Shown: positions 25,155-34,308, numbered from the stretch's first letter. The stretch is DNA of 40,516 bases from Thauera sp. (GCA_017302295.1 JAFLDS010000026.1:1-40516), one strand, 5' to 3'. Made by a program: numbers and translations. The notes: generated from the letters alone by a model not told the origin.

Positions 25155-26528
25155 ATGGCAGCCCCCGACCTTTCTCGTACCCCTTTCACCCGCGGGGGCT
25201 CGCCAGCGCCTTCCGGGCCAGCGCTGGATGGCGAACTGGTGCTGCCTACCGATACCGCGCAGCCGGTGCGCCTGGGCATGTGGGTGCTGGGCCTGGGATT
25301 CGGCGGTTTCCTGCTATGGGCGGCACTGGCCCCGCTCGACCAGGGGGTGCCGACCGTTGGCAGGGTGGCGATCGATACGAAGAGCAAGACGGTTCAGCAC
25401 CTGACGGGCGGCATCGTCAGTCAGGTGTTCGTCAAGGAAGGGCAGTTCGTGCGCGAAGGCGAGCCGCTGCTGACCATCGACAGCGCGCTCGCGCGGGCGA
25501 ATCACGAGGGCATCCGGCAGAAATACCTCGGCCTGCGTGCGATGGAGGGCCGGCTCGTCGCCGAGCAGGAAAAGCGCGACAGCATCGACTTTCATCCTGA
25601 TCTGCTGAAGTCCGCGGATGACGCTTGGGTGAGACAGGCCATGGACAACCAGCAGAGCCTTTTCCGCTCGCGGCGCTCCGCCCTGCAGGCCGAAGTCGAT
25701 GCGCTGCGTGAGGCGATGCAAGGGGATGAGGCCTCCATTCAGGGCTTCGAAGGCATGCTGTCGGCGCGCCGCTTGCAGCTCGAATTGCTCAGAGACGAAC
25801 TGCAGGGCATCCGCGGATTGGTGGAGGAGGGCTACGCACCGCGAAACCGGCAGCTCGAGCTGGAGCGCATGGCGGCAGAGGTGGGGAGTTCGATCGCGCA
25901 GGTTCAAGGCGACCTGATGCGCGCGCGTCGCTCCATCGCGGAGATGAAGCTGCGCATCGTGCAGCGGTCCGAAGAGTACCGGAAAGAGGTCGACACCCAC
26001 CTCGCCGATGTCCGTCGCGAAGTCCAGGCGGATGGCGAGCGCGTGAGGGCCGCAGCCGACGAGCTGGCCCGCACCACCGTACGCTCGCCCGCCGAGGGGC
26101 AGGTGGTGGGGCTTTCCGCCCAAACGGTCGGGGGCGTGATCGGGCCGGGACAGAAGCTGATGGACATCGTGCCGCGCAACGAGGCCCTGCTGCTCGAGGC
26201 GAGGGTTCCGCCGCACATGATCGACCGTGTGCAGCCTGGGCGGGACGCCGACGTGCGCTTTTCCTCTTTTGCCAATGCTCCGGCGCTGGTGGCCCGGGGG
26301 CGGGTGGACTCGGTGTCGTCCGACCTTATCGTCGAGCCGCAGACTCAGGCGAGCTACTACCTCGCGCGGGTGTCGCTGACCGCCGACGGCATGAAGGAAC
26401 TCGGCGATCGCCAGATGCAGGCGGGCATGCCGGCGGAGGTGGTGATACGGACCGGCGAGCGCACCATGCTGACCTATCTCCTTCATCCGCTTCTCAAGCG
26501 CATGTCCAGTGCCATGAAGGAGGAGTGA
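25155..26528 (+). CDS. HlyD/PrtE-type membrane fusion protein of the type I secretion system
   Basis: This is the periplasmic adaptor that links the inner-membrane ABC exporter to the TolC channel. The 457-residue protein has a short cytoplasmic N-terminus, one membrane helix (LGLGFGGFLLWAALAPLDQG), a first lipoyl half (VQHLTGGIVSQVFVKEGQFV) and a long coiled coil (about 100-300). The second lipoyl half (VRSPAEGQVVGLS) and a beta-barrel domain ending VVIRTGERTMLTYLLHPLL follow. The ATG at 25155 was preferred to a GTG at 25116 that overlaps the ABC stop. The gene's end carries the GGAGGAG ribosome binding site of the next gene. Confidence 0.93.
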   Translation: MAAPDLSRTPFTRGGSPAPSGPALDGELVLPTDTAQPVRLGMWVLGLGFGGFLLWAALAPLDQGVPTVGRVAIDTKSKTVQHLTGGIVSQVFVKEGQFVREGEPLLTIDSALARANHEGIRQKYLGLRAMEGRLVAEQEKRDSIDFHPDLLKSADDAWVRQAMDNQQSLFRSRRSALQAEVDALREAMQGDEASIQGFEGMLSARRLQLELLRDELQGIRGLVEEGYAPRNRQLELERMAAEVGSSIAQVQGDLMRARRSIAEMKLRIVQRSEEYRKEVDTHLADVRREVQADGERVRAAADELARTTVRSPAEGQVVGLSAQTVGGVIGPGQKLMDIVPRNEALLLEARVPPHMIDRVQPGRDADVRFSSFANAPALVARGRVDSVSSDLIVEPQTQASYYLARVSLTADGMKELGDRQMQAGMPAEVVIRTGERTMLTYLLHPLLKRMSSAMKEE

Positions 26529-26531
26529 GCC

Positions 26532-27917
26532 ATGCTCGCGCTCGTTGGCACGCGCGGCCGGGCGGACTGGTCGCGCCCGCTTTTCGCCGTGCTGCTGGCC
26601 TCGGCGCTGTGTGCGGCTGCGCCCGGGCACGCGCTCGACCTGGCCGAGGCTTATCGGCTCGCCCTGCACCACGATGCGCGCTACCAGGCGGCTCGGGCGC
26701 AGGCGGCGGCGAGCCGCGAGGCGGTGCCGCAGGCATTGGCGCAACTGCTGCCCAATGTGTCCGCCAGTCTGTCGCGCAGCAAGAACAGCACAGACAAGGA
26801 AGCGCCTGATGTCCTCGGTCTTACGAAGTCCGAGGAGTTCGAGTATTTCAGTAGCAACTACGCCCTGACGCTGCGCCAGCCGATCTACCGCAAATACAAC
26901 TTTGCGCTCTACAGCCAGGCCCAGGCCGAAGTGGCGGGGGCCGAGGCAACGCTCGACCGCAGCCTGCAGGATCTGCTGGTACGGCTGTCGGGCGCCTACT
27001 TCGAGGCCTTGCTGGCGCAGGACCAGCACGCGCTGGCGCGTGCGCAGAAGGTGGCCTACGCCGCTCAGCTGGAGGCGTCGAGGAAGGCGTTTGCCGCGGG
27101 GCAGGGAACGCGCACCGATATCGATGATGCCCAGGCGCGCTATGACATGACCCTGGCCGATGAGCTGGAGACCGCGCAGAACCTCGGCTACACGCGGCGG
27201 CAGTTGCAGACCATCGTCAATCAGCCGGTGGATGCGCTTGCCGTGCTCGATCCGGCGCGGATGCAGCTGCAGTCGCCCCAGCCCGCCTCGGCGGAGGAGT
27301 GGATCGAACGCGGGGAGGAGTCGAACCCCGAACTGCGCGCCTTGCGCGCCGAGATCGAGGTCGCCCGCGAGGAGCTCGAAAAGGCCCGGGCGGGGCATTA
27401 TCCGACGGTGGACCTCGTGGCCCAGCGCAGCAAGTCCAGCAGCGAGAACAACGTGTCGATCGACACCCGCTACCTGAGTTCGATGGTCGGCCTTCAGGTC
27501 AATGTGCCGATCTTCGCCGGTGGCTACGCCATGTCCCAGTCCCGCCAGGCGCTGGCCAACATCGAGCGCGCGCAGCAGCAGTACGAGGCGCGTCGGCGAG
27601 AGCTCGGGCAGGAGATCCGCAAGGAATTCCAGACCGTCGCCGAAGGCGTGCTGCGCGTGCGCGCGCTGGAGCAGGCCGACCGCTCGGCCGAGCGGGCCGT
27701 ATTCTCCAACGAGAAGGGTTTGCAGGCGGGCACCCGCAGCCGCGTCGACATCCTCAACGCGGCGCAGCAGCGCATGAACGTCAAGCGCGATCTGGCGATG
27801 GCACGATACCGCTACATCATTGCGCGGATCAGGCTGCAGAGCCTGGTCAGCTCGCTGACCGAATCCGAACTCGCGGCGGTCAACGCATGGCTGCGCGAGA
27901 ATCCGGGTGGCGGTTGA
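26532..27917 (+). CDS. TolC-family outer-membrane channel of the type I secretion system
   Basis: This is the outer-membrane and periplasmic tunnel that completes the secretion machine. The 461-residue precursor has a signal peptide (LFAVLLASALCAAAPGHA) followed by LDLAEAYRLALHHDARYQAARAQ. Two tandem outer-membrane efflux repeats follow, the second containing VGLQVNVPIFAGGYAMSQSRQA. The TolC/PrtF subfamily is indicated by the repeat layout and the genetic linkage. It lies 3 nt after the adaptor gene, with a GGAGGAG ribosome binding site. No RTX or other recognisable substrate gene is linked. Confidence 0.94.
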   Translation: MLALVGTRGRADWSRPLFAVLLASALCAAAPGHALDLAEAYRLALHHDARYQAARAQAAASREAVPQALAQLLPNVSASLSRSKNSTDKEAPDVLGLTKSEEFEYFSSNYALTLRQPIYRKYNFALYSQAQAEVAGAEATLDRSLQDLLVRLSGAYFEALLAQDQHALARAQKVAYAAQLEASRKAFAAGQGTRTDIDDAQARYDMTLADELETAQNLGYTRRQLQTIVNQPVDALAVLDPARMQLQSPQPASAEEWIERGEESNPELRALRAEIEVAREELEKARAGHYPTVDLVAQRSKSSSENNVSIDTRYLSSMVGLQVNVPIFAGGYAMSQSRQALANIERAQQQYEARRRELGQEIRKEFQTVAEGVLRVRALEQADRSAERAVFSNEKGLQAGTRSRVDILNAAQQRMNVKRDLAMARYRYIIARIRLQSLVSSLTESELAAVNAWLRENPGGG

Positions 27918-27935
27918 GGATGCCGCCGCGCCGGC

Positions 27936-28061
27936 TCACCGATCTTTCACGGCGCGAACGACAGACAGATGACGTATGGCGCCGAGCATGAACAGAATCC
28001 AGGGTTCCCAAGCGGCATCCCGGCTGACGTTCAGCAGGCGTCGGTAGTAGTCCTGCTCGGC
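27936..28061 (-). pseudogene. Remnant of a Fic-family protein
   Basis: An open segment on the minus strand encodes about 40 residues including QDYYRRLLNVSRDAAWEPW followed by ILFMLGAIRHL. This matches, from memory, the conserved region after the catalytic domain of Fic-family AMP-transferase proteins, where YYRLL-x-WEPWxLxML is typical. It ends in an early TGA at 27936-27938. It has no catalytic HPFxxGNGR motif, no start codon, and a run of nine C's immediately upstream. It is a decayed fragment, not a gene. Confidence 0.7.
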
Positions 28062-28099
28062 GGGGGGGGGCACCGCTGAGAGGGTGGTTCCGATTTATT

Positions 28100-28118
28100 C
28101 GTTCCCCAGTCGTTCCCC
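28100..28118. repeat. Tandem CGTTCCCC direct repeat, 11-bp period
   Basis: CGTTCCCC occurs at 28100-28107 and again at 28111-28118. It lies between the Fic remnant and the tRNA terminator. It might be a leftover recombinase binding site, but nothing direct shows that. Confidence 0.4.
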
Positions 28119-28125
28119 GCCAAGC

Positions 28126-28152
28126 AAAACGCCAACCCCGAAGGATTGGCGT
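28126..28152 (-). terminator. Terminator of the rpsU-dnaG-rpoD-tRNA transcript
   Basis: On the minus strand a 10-bp stem (28152-28143 with 28138-28129, one G-U pair) closed by a TTCG tetraloop is followed by TTTT (28129-28126) and then GC. It starts 17 nt beyond the tRNA 3' end and would end the macromolecular-synthesis operon transcript. Confidence 0.85.
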
Positions 28153-28168
28153 AAGTGCTTGATGCGAT

Positions 28169-28247
<79 letters not shown>

Positions 28248-28256
28248 GGTGGGCGA

Positions 28257-30236
28257 TCAGGCCTCGTTGTCGAGGAAGCTGCGCAGCTTCTCGGAACGGC
28301 TGGGGTGGCGCAGCTTGCGCAGGGCCTTGGCTTCGATCTGGCGGATGCGTTCGCGGGTGACGTCGAACTGCTTGCCGACTTCTTCCAGCGTGTGGTCCGT
28401 ATTCATCTCGATGCCGAAGCGCATGCGCAGCACCTTCGCCTCGCGCGGGGTGAGCGAATCCAGCACCTCCGACGTGGCGTCACGCAGGCCCGAGTACATC
28501 GCCGCCTCGGCCGGGGCCAGGGTGGCGGTGTCTTCGATGAAATCGCCCAGGTGCGAATCGTCGTCGTCGCCGATCGGCGTCTCCATGGAGATCGGCTCCT
28601 TGGAGATCTTCATGATCTTGCGGATCTTCTCCTCGGGCATCTCCATCTTCTCGGCCAGCGTCGCGGGATCCGGCTCGGCGCCGGTTTCCTGCAGGATCTG
28701 ACGGCTGATGCGGTTCATCTTGTTGATCGTCTCGATCATGTGAACCGGGATGCGGATCGTGCGTGCCTGGTCGGCGATCGAGCGCGTGATCGCCTGACGG
28801 ATCCACCACGTGGCGTAGGTCGAGAACTTGTAGCCGCGGCGGTATTCGAACTTGTCCACCGCCTTCATCAGGCCGATGTTGCCTTCCTGGATCAGGTCGA
28901 GGAACTGCAGGCCGCGATTGGTGTACTTCTTCGCGATCGAGATCACCAGGCGCAGGTTGGCCTCGGTCATCTCGCGCTTGGCGCGGCGCATCTTGGCTTC
29001 GCCGGTGGACATCTGGCGGTTGATGTCCTTGAGTTCCTTCAGCGGGATGCCGAGCCGGTCCTGCATGTCGATCAGCTTCTGTTGCTCTTCGAGCACGGCG
29101 GGCTGGGCGCGCGTCAGGCCGTCGGCGTAGTTCTTGCCGGCGCCGATCTCGTTCCTGATCCAGTCGAGATTGACTTCCTGGCCCGGGAAGACCTTGATGA
29201 AATGCTGCCGCGGCATGCCGGCGCGATCGACGCACAGATGCAGGATGTGCCGTTCGTGGCCGCGAACCTGATCGACCATGTGGCGCACGGAGTCGCACAG
29301 ACGCTCGATCGCCTTCGCGGTGAAGCGGATGTTGAGCAACTCGTCGGAGATCTGCTGCTGCAGCAGCAGGTAGTTGGTGTCCTGCGAGCCCTTGCGCGCC
29401 AGGATGTCCATCTTCTTGGCGTAGAGCGCGCGGATGACCTCGAAGCGGGCGAGGGCGTCGTTCTTGAGCTGAAGCAGCGACGCCGCATTTGCGCTTTCTG
29501 CGCTCGCGCCGTCGTCGTCCTCGTCTTCCTCGTCGACTTCGTCTTCGGCCTCTTCAGCGGCAGCCTCTTCTTCCGACTCCGCCAGCGCGGCTTCTTCAGC
29601 AGAGGCATTCGGGTCGATCAGGCCGTCGACGAGTTCGTCGATGCGCATCTCGTCCCGCGACACCTTGTCGACGATGTCGAGCATCTCGGCGATCGTCGTC
29701 GGGCAGGCGGAGATGGCCTGCACCATGTGCTTCAAACCATCCTCGATGCGCTTGGCGATCTCGATCTCGCCTTCGCGGGTGAGCAGCTCGACGGTACCCA
29801 TCTCGCGCATGTACATGCGCACAGGGTCGGTCGTGCGGCCGAACTCGGAGTCGACGGAGGACAGGGCCTGCTCGGCCTCTTCCTCGGCGACGTCCTCGTC
29901 GACGTTGGTGGCGACGCTGTCGGACATCAGCAGGTCTTCGGCGGCCGGCGCCTCGTCGTAGACCTGGATGCCCATGTTGTTGAAGGTCGCGATGATGCCT
30001 TCAATCTGTTCGGCATCGGCCACGTCGTCGGGCAGGTGGTCGCTGATCTCGGCGTACGTGAGGTAGCCGCGCTCCTTGCCGAGCGTGATCAGGGTCTTGA
30101 GCCGGGTGCGGCGCACCTCGGCATCGAGCGGGGCAACTTCGGGGCTTTCGACGACCTGGGCGGTCTTGTCCTTGGCCTTGGAGACTCGTCCTTTCGGGCT
30201 GTCCTTGCGCGAATCCTTGGCTTTTTCGCGTGCCAT
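28257..30236 (-). CDS. rpoD: RNA polymerase primary sigma factor RpoD (sigma70)
   Basis: RpoD directs RNA polymerase to housekeeping promoters. The 659-residue protein has region 1.1 (about 40-110), region 1.2 ([22 protein letters not shown]) and a non-conserved region with a very acidic run (about 215-250). Regions 2.1-2.4 ([38 protein letters not shown]), region 3 and region 4.2 ([20 protein letters not shown]) follow. The ATG at 30236 ([11 protein letters not shown]) is chosen over one 12 nt upstream. It is the last protein gene of rpsU-dnaG-rpoD, with a tRNA directly after. Confidence 0.98.
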   Translation of the reverse strand: MAREKAKDSRKDSPKGRVSKAKDKTAQVVESPEVAPLDAEVRRTRLKTLITLGKERGYLTYAEISDHLPDDVADAEQIEGIIATFNNMGIQVYDEAPAAEDLLMSDSVATNVDEDVAEEEAEQALSSVDSEFGRTTDPVRMYMREMGTVELLTREGEIEIAKRIEDGLKHMVQAISACPTTIAEMLDIVDKVSRDEMRIDELVDGLIDPNASAEEAALAESEEEAAAEEAEDEVDEEDEDDDGASAESANAASLLQLKNDALARFEVIRALYAKKMDILARKGSQDTNYLLLQQQISDELLNIRFTAKAIERLCDSVRHMVDQVRGHERHILHLCVDRAGMPRQHFIKVFPGQEVNLDWIRNEIGAGKNYADGLTRAQPAVLEEQQKLIDMQDRLGIPLKELKDINRQMSTGEAKMRRAKREMTEANLRLVISIAKKYTNRGLQFLDLIQEGNIGLMKAVDKFEYRRGYKFSTYATWWIRQAITRSIADQARTIRIPVHMIETINKMNRISRQILQETGAEPDPATLAEKMEMPEEKIRKIMKISKEPISMETPIGDDDDSHLGDFIEDTATLAPAEAAMYSGLRDATSEVLDSLTPREAKVLRMRFGIEMNTDHTLEEVGKQFDVTRERIRQIEAKALRKLRHPSRSEKLRSFLDNEA

Positions 30237-30293
30237 GGCACTCCTCAAGTCAGGGCGAACATAAATGGGAAACGTTAAACTATATCACAGAAA

Positions 30294-32108
30294 TCAGAGC
30301 TTTGCGGCACCGCTAAGGTTCCTCTTCTCGTGAAGAAGTTCCGCAAGGCGGTGCCGCTCCTCGGTGCCGAGTCCCTGTTCGCGGTCCTTCTGCATGAGGG
30401 TGGCGATCTCGGTGTTGATCGCGTCGCCATGCAGTTTGCGCAACGTGTCGTCGAACAGGATCTCGATCACCGAGTCGTCGAACTCTTCGTCCGCCATCTC
30501 GCCGGCGACGCGCGCCAGCGTGTCGGCATGTGGCGTGTCGCGGAAGCGCTCGATCAGTGCGCCAAGGCCGCCGGCCGGGATCGGTTCGCCGAGGCTGAGC
30601 ATGTCGATGATCGCGATCAGGGCGCGCCCCTCGTCGCTGGTGGCGGGGACGAGGTCGACCGGCAGGCGCGCGGCCCATGCAGGGTGGTGCATGACCAGGC
30701 GCAGTAGTGTGCCGATGGCCGAGGGTGGCTTGCGCCGTCCGCTGCTGCGAGGTCGCGGAGCCTGCGCCGGGCGGGCGGCGAACGGGCCGGGCTGTTTGTC
30801 GGGGCGCCCTGAGCGGCCCGCGCTGCGATTGGCCGAGCGCAGGCCGTAGGCGCTTTCCACTTCGCTTTGTGTCAGTTCGCCCGCTTCGGCGATCGCCTTC
30901 ACCAGTTGCAGCTGGAGCAGCGGTGCGGCGACTTTCGTCACTAGCGCGCGTCCTTCGTGGACGAGCGCGGCGCGGCCTTCAGCGGTGCTCAGATCGTGCC
31001 GCTCGGACAGCTCCCGCAGCAGGAAATTCGCCAGCGACATCGCGCTGCCTGCCGCCCTGGTGAAGGCCTCGGCGCCTTCCGCGCGGACAAAGGTGTCGGG
31101 GTCGTGCTCGGCAGGCAGGAACAGGAACGCCAGGGTGGCGTCATCACGCAGCGTCTCGAGCGAGTTCTCGAGCGCGCGCCATGCAGCACGTCGCCCGGCA
31201 GCGTCGCCGTCGAAGCAGAAGACGATACGGTCAGTCTGGCGCAGCAAGGTCTGGATGTGCTGTGGCGTAGTCGCCGTGCCCAAGGTGGCAACGGCATTCT
31301 CGATGCCGTACTGGGCAAGCGCGACGACGTCCATGTAGCCCTCGACAACGACGACGAAGCCGGTCTCGCGGATCGCCTTCTGCGCCAGGAAAAGGCCGTA
31401 GAGCTCGCGCCCCTTCTCGAACAGCGGGGTTTCTGGCGAGTTCAGGTACTTCGGCTCGCCCTTGTCGAGCACGCGCCCGCCAAAAGCGATGATGCGTCCG
31501 CGGCGGTCATGGATCGGGAACATGATGCGGTCGCGGAAGCGGTCGTAGCGCCGGCCCTGGTCGTTGTCGATGACGAGCCCGGCGTCGGCGAGCGTCCTGC
31601 TCTGGTAGTCGGAGAAGACGCGCTGCAGCGCCTGCCACTCATCGCGCGCGTAGCCCAGGCCGAAACGCGCGGCCACCTTGCCGGAGAGGCCGCGACGCTT
31701 GAGGTAATCGATCGCGTTCGGTGCGTGCTTGAGTTGCTCGCGGTAATGGCGGGCGGCCATTTCCATCGCCTCGCGCAGCCGTTCGCTATCGTCAGTCGGA
31801 GCGGGGGTGTGGCGACCATCGTCGGGAACCTGCAGGCCGACCTGACCGGCGAGCTCCTTGACGGCCTCGACAAAGCCCAGGCCGCTGTATTCCATCAGGA
31901 AGCCGATCGCGCTGCCGTGCACACCGCAGCCGAAGCAATGGTAGAACTGCTTGGTCGGGCTGACCGAGAACGAGGCCGACTTCTCCCCATGAAATGGGCA
32001 GCAGGCGAAGTAGTTCGCGCCGCTCTTCTTCAGCGGGACGTAGCGTTCGATGATGTCGACGATATCGACGCGCGACAGCAGTTCCTGGACGAAGGATTGA
32101 GGAATCAT
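30294..32108 (-). CDS. dnaG: DNA primase DnaG
   Basis: DnaG makes RNA primers for replication and works with the DnaB helicase. The 604-residue protein has an N-terminal CHC2 zinc ribbon (CPFHGEKSASFSVSP...CFGCGVHG) and the RNA polymerase core domain. The TOPRIM fold has VEGYMDVVAL and CFDGDAAGRRAA metal sites. A C-terminal helicase-interaction domain follows a Pro/Arg-rich linker (about 435-465). It lies between rpsU and rpoD. The ribosome binding site is weak, as is usual for dnaG in this operon. Confidence 0.97.
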   Translation of the reverse strand: MIPQSFVQELLSRVDIVDIIERYVPLKKSGANYFACCPFHGEKSASFSVSPTKQFYHCFGCGVHGSAIGFLMEYSGLGFVEAVKELAGQVGLQVPDDGRHTPAPTDDSERLREAMEMAARHYREQLKHAPNAIDYLKRRGLSGKVAARFGLGYARDEWQALQRVFSDYQSRTLADAGLVIDNDQGRRYDRFRDRIMFPIHDRRGRIIAFGGRVLDKGEPKYLNSPETPLFEKGRELYGLFLAQKAIRETGFVVVVEGYMDVVALAQYGIENAVATLGTATTPQHIQTLLRQTDRIVFCFDGDAAGRRAAWRALENSLETLRDDATLAFLFLPAEHDPDTFVRAEGAEAFTRAAGSAMSLANFLLRELSERHDLSTAEGRAALVHEGRALVTKVAAPLLQLQLVKAIAEAGELTQSEVESAYGLRSANRSAGRSGRPDKQPGPFAARPAQAPRPRSSGRRKPPSAIGTLLRLVMHHPAWAARLPVDLVPATSDEGRALIAIIDMLSLGEPIPAGGLGALIERFRDTPHADTLARVAGEMADEEFDDSVIEILFDDTLRKLHGDAINTEIATLMQKDREQGLGTEERHRLAELLHEKRNLSGAAKL

Positions 32109-32164
32109 CGTGCGTTAATGCTCGATGCGGGCCAGGACGACATCATCAGACCTGCGGAAACGCC

Positions 32165-32202
32165 AAGCCGGGCGGAAGCCCTAAAGGCCTTCCGCCCGGC
32201 TT
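32165..32202 (-). promoter_or_regulatory. Strong hairpin between rpsU and dnaG (attenuator-like)
   Basis: A perfect 14-bp stem (32165-32178 with 32189-32202, AAGCCGGGCGGAAG and its complement) encloses a 10-nt loop that can pair further. No T-tract follows on the minus strand. In E. coli a partial terminator sits between rpsU and dnaG and lowers primase output relative to S21; this hairpin occupies the same place and may act similarly or protect or process the mRNA. Confidence 0.55.
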
Positions 32203-32246
32203 GCGGGCATCCTGCGCTCGCGTGCGGAGCGCCGGTTGCGGAGCGA

Positions 32247-32459
32247 TCAGTACAGCTTCGGCGGCAGCATCTGGCTGCGCAGGCGCTTGTGGTTGCGCTT
32301 CACTGCGGCGGCCAGCTTGCGCTTGCGCTCGGCGGTGGGCTTCTCGTAGAACTCGCGCGAACGCAGTTCGGTCAGCACACCGGTCTTCTCGATCGTGCGC
32401 TTGAAGCGGCGGATCGCAACTTCAAACGGCTCGTTTTCTTTTACGCGAATACCGGGCAT
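32247..32459 (-). CDS. rpsU: 30S ribosomal protein bS21
   Basis: bS21 is a small basic protein of the 30S subunit involved in initiation near the anti-Shine-Dalgarno region. The 70-residue sequence is of normal length and begins [20 protein letters not shown], with the expected [12 protein letters not shown] block and basic C-terminus. An AAGGA ribosome binding site precedes it. It is the first gene of the rpsU-dnaG-rpoD operon and is divergent from tsaD. Confidence 0.98.
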   Translation of the reverse strand: MPGIRVKENEPFEVAIRRFKRTIEKTGVLTELRSREFYEKPTAERKRKLAAAVKRNHKRLRSQMLPPKLY

Positions 32460-32498
32460 TGCGTACTTCCTTGAGATCTTGTGGGCGGAAAACGCGAG

Positions 32499-32527
32499 AA
32501 TATAAACGAGTCGCGCCTCGTTAGCAA
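32499..32527 (-). promoter_or_regulatory. Sigma70 promoter of the rpsU-dnaG-rpoD operon
   Basis: On the minus strand TTGCTA (32527-32522) and TATATT (32504-32499) are separated by exactly 17 nt, and the -10 lies about 40 nt before the rpsU start. This is one of the best -35/-10 pairs in the window. Confidence 0.75.
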
Positions 32528-32561
32528 GCTGGATCCGAGCCTAAAGTGTGCGCGGCGTTGC

Positions 32562-32567
32562 TAAAAT
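32562..32567 (+). promoter_or_regulatory. Possible -10 element for tsaD
   Basis: TAAAAT lies 28 nt before the tsaD start in the rpsU/tsaD divergent region. No recognisable -35 is found 17 nt upstream, so the assignment is tentative. Confidence 0.35.
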
Positions 32568-32595
32568 GCCGCATCGAATCAGGTGGATGGCGTCA

Positions 32596-33636
32596 ATGAA
32601 AGTTCTGGGTATCGAGACCTCGTGCGACGAGACCGGCGTGGCGATCTACGACACGGAAGCCGCGGGCCGTCTGCTCGGGCACTGCCTGCACTCGCAGGTC
32701 GAGCTGCATGCGGGGTACGGCGGGGTGGTGCCGGAGCTGGCGTCGCGGGACCACATCCGTCGCCTGCCGCTGTTGCTCGAGCAGCTGTTTGCAGAAACGG
32801 CGCTGACCGTGGCCGATCTCGACGCGATCGCCTACACGGCGGGGCCGGGGTTGGCCGGGGCGCTGCTGGTCGGCGCCAGTGTGGCCGAATCGCTGGGCAT
32901 GGCGCGCGGCATCCCGGTGTTGCCGGTTCATCACCTCGAGGGGCATCTGCTGTCACCGCTGCTCTCGGCCGATCCGCCGGCCTTCCCCTTTGTCGCGTTG
33001 CTGGTGTCGGGCGGACACACGCAGCTGATGCGCGTGCGGGGTGTGGGCGATTATGCGCTGCTCGGCGAATCGGTGGATGACGCCGCGGGCGAGGCCTTCG
33101 ACAAGACTGCCAAGCTGCTGGGCCTCGGTTATCCCGGCGGGCCGCAGCTTGCGAAACTGGCTGAATCGGGCGACGCGCGCCGGTTCCGCCTGCCGCGGCC
33201 GATGTTGCACTCGGGCGATCTCGATTTTAGCTTCAGCGGCCTGAAGACCGCGGTTCTCAACGTGGTGTCGCGCCCTGACTGGCGGGCGGAGCAGGCTGCG
33301 GATCTTGCTGCCGCGTTTCAGGCGGCGGTGGTCGACGTGCTCTGCGCCAAGGCGGTTGCGGCATTGAAGACGACCGGTCTCAAGACGCTGGTCGTTGCCG
33401 GCGGTGTGGGGGCAAACCGGCACCTGCGCGAGGTGCTCGATGCGGCGCTCGGCAAGCGTGGCGGCCGGGTGCATTACCCTGAGCCGGCGCTATGCACCGA
33501 CAACGGCGCGATGATCGCGTTTGCCGGTGCGCTGCGCCTGGCGGCAGGCGAGCGTCGCACGTCGCCGCCGTCAGTCCGTATCCGGCCGCGCTGGCCGCTC
33601 ACCGAGCTGCGCACGCCGCAGGCCGAGCGCGCCTGA
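32596..33636 (+). CDS. tsaD: tRNA N6-threonylcarbamoyladenosine transferase TsaD
   Basis: TsaD transfers threonylcarbamoyl to A37 of ANN-decoding tRNAs, working with TsaB, TsaE and TsaC. The 346-residue protein begins [19 protein letters not shown]. It has the metal-binding pair H113 and H117 in HHLEGH, the phosphate-binding [31 protein letters not shown], and a C-terminal [12 protein letters not shown]. The ATG at 32596 was chosen over in-frame upstream starts because family members begin MxVLGIETS. Linkage to rpsU is conserved in many proteobacteria. Confidence 0.97.
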   Translation: MKVLGIETSCDETGVAIYDTEAAGRLLGHCLHSQVELHAGYGGVVPELASRDHIRRLPLLLEQLFAETALTVADLDAIAYTAGPGLAGALLVGASVAESLGMARGIPVLPVHHLEGHLLSPLLSADPPAFPFVALLVSGGHTQLMRVRGVGDYALLGESVDDAAGEAFDKTAKLLGLGYPGGPQLAKLAESGDARRFRLPRPMLHSGDLDFSFSGLKTAVLNVVSRPDWRAEQAADLAAAFQAAVVDVLCAKAVAALKTTGLKTLVVAGGVGANRHLREVLDAALGKRGGRVHYPEPALCTDNGAMIAFAGALRLAAGERRTSPPSVRIRPRWPLTELRTPQAERA

Positions 33637-33649
33637 ACGGCGCGGCCGA

Positions 33650-34246
33650 TCAGCCCTTCTTTTTGCCGCCGATGCGGCCTTCGGTGCCGGCGAGAAGGCG
33701 CCGGATGTTCGCCGAGTGACGCCAGACCAGGATGGCGCTCATCGCCGCCAGGATGCCGACCGTCGGCACGGTGCCGAGGAAGATGAACGCGGCGATCGGT
33801 GCCGCAACCGCTGCCGCGAGGGCGCCCGCTGACGAATAGCGCGTGCCCAGGGCGGTGAGCAGCCAGATGGCCAGGCTGGCGAGCGCGATGCGCCAGTCCA
33901 CACCCGCGAGCACGCCCAGCGCCGTCGCGACGCCTTTGCCGCCATTGAAGCGCAGAAAGATCGTGAATACATGCCCGAGGAAGGCCGCCAGCCCGGCGAG
34001 GGCGGCCTCAGACGGACTGAAGCCGAGCCGGGTCGCGCCCCAGGCTGCCAGCCAGCCCTTGAGGCAGTCGCCGATCAGGGTCAGCGCAGCGGCGGGTTTG
34101 CTGCCGCTGCGCAGCACATTGGTCGCGCCGGGGTTGCCGGAGCCGTAGCGTCGGGGGTCTTCGAGGCCGAACAACTTGCTGCTGACGATGGCGAACGGAA
34201 CCGAGCCGAGCAGGTAGGCTGCGCAAAGCAGGACTAGAAGCGACAT
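33650..34246 (-). CDS. plsY: Acyl-phosphate glycerol-3-phosphate acyltransferase PlsY
   Basis: PlsY makes lysophosphatidic acid from acyl-phosphate and glycerol-3-phosphate at the inner membrane. The 198-residue protein has five or so membrane helices and the three family motifs: YLLGSVPFAIVSSK with RYGSGNPGATNVLR, FLGHVFTIFLRFNGGKGVATALG, and a C-terminal region near ILVWRHSANIRRLLAGTE. It converges with tsaD, with only 13 nt between stops, and is divergent from folB. Confidence 0.96.
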   Translation of the reverse strand: MSLLVLLCAAYLLGSVPFAIVSSKLFGLEDPRRYGSGNPGATNVLRSGSKPAAALTLIGDCLKGWLAAWGATRLGFSPSEAALAGLAAFLGHVFTIFLRFNGGKGVATALGVLAGVDWRIALASLAIWLLTALGTRYSSAGALAAAVAAPIAAFIFLGTVPTVGILAAMSAILVWRHSANIRRLLAGTEGRIGGKKKG

Positions 34247-34308
34247 GTTTTCTCCAGCACCGATTGGGGGTGCGCTGTCGGGACGGGGCGTGCGGCGCGC
34301 TCGATCGC

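Noticed and set aside
32109-32246. Degraded yqeY gene between rpsU and dnaG
   Set aside because: None of the frames read on the minus strand shows GatB/YqeY-like sequence; only a hairpin is recognisable.
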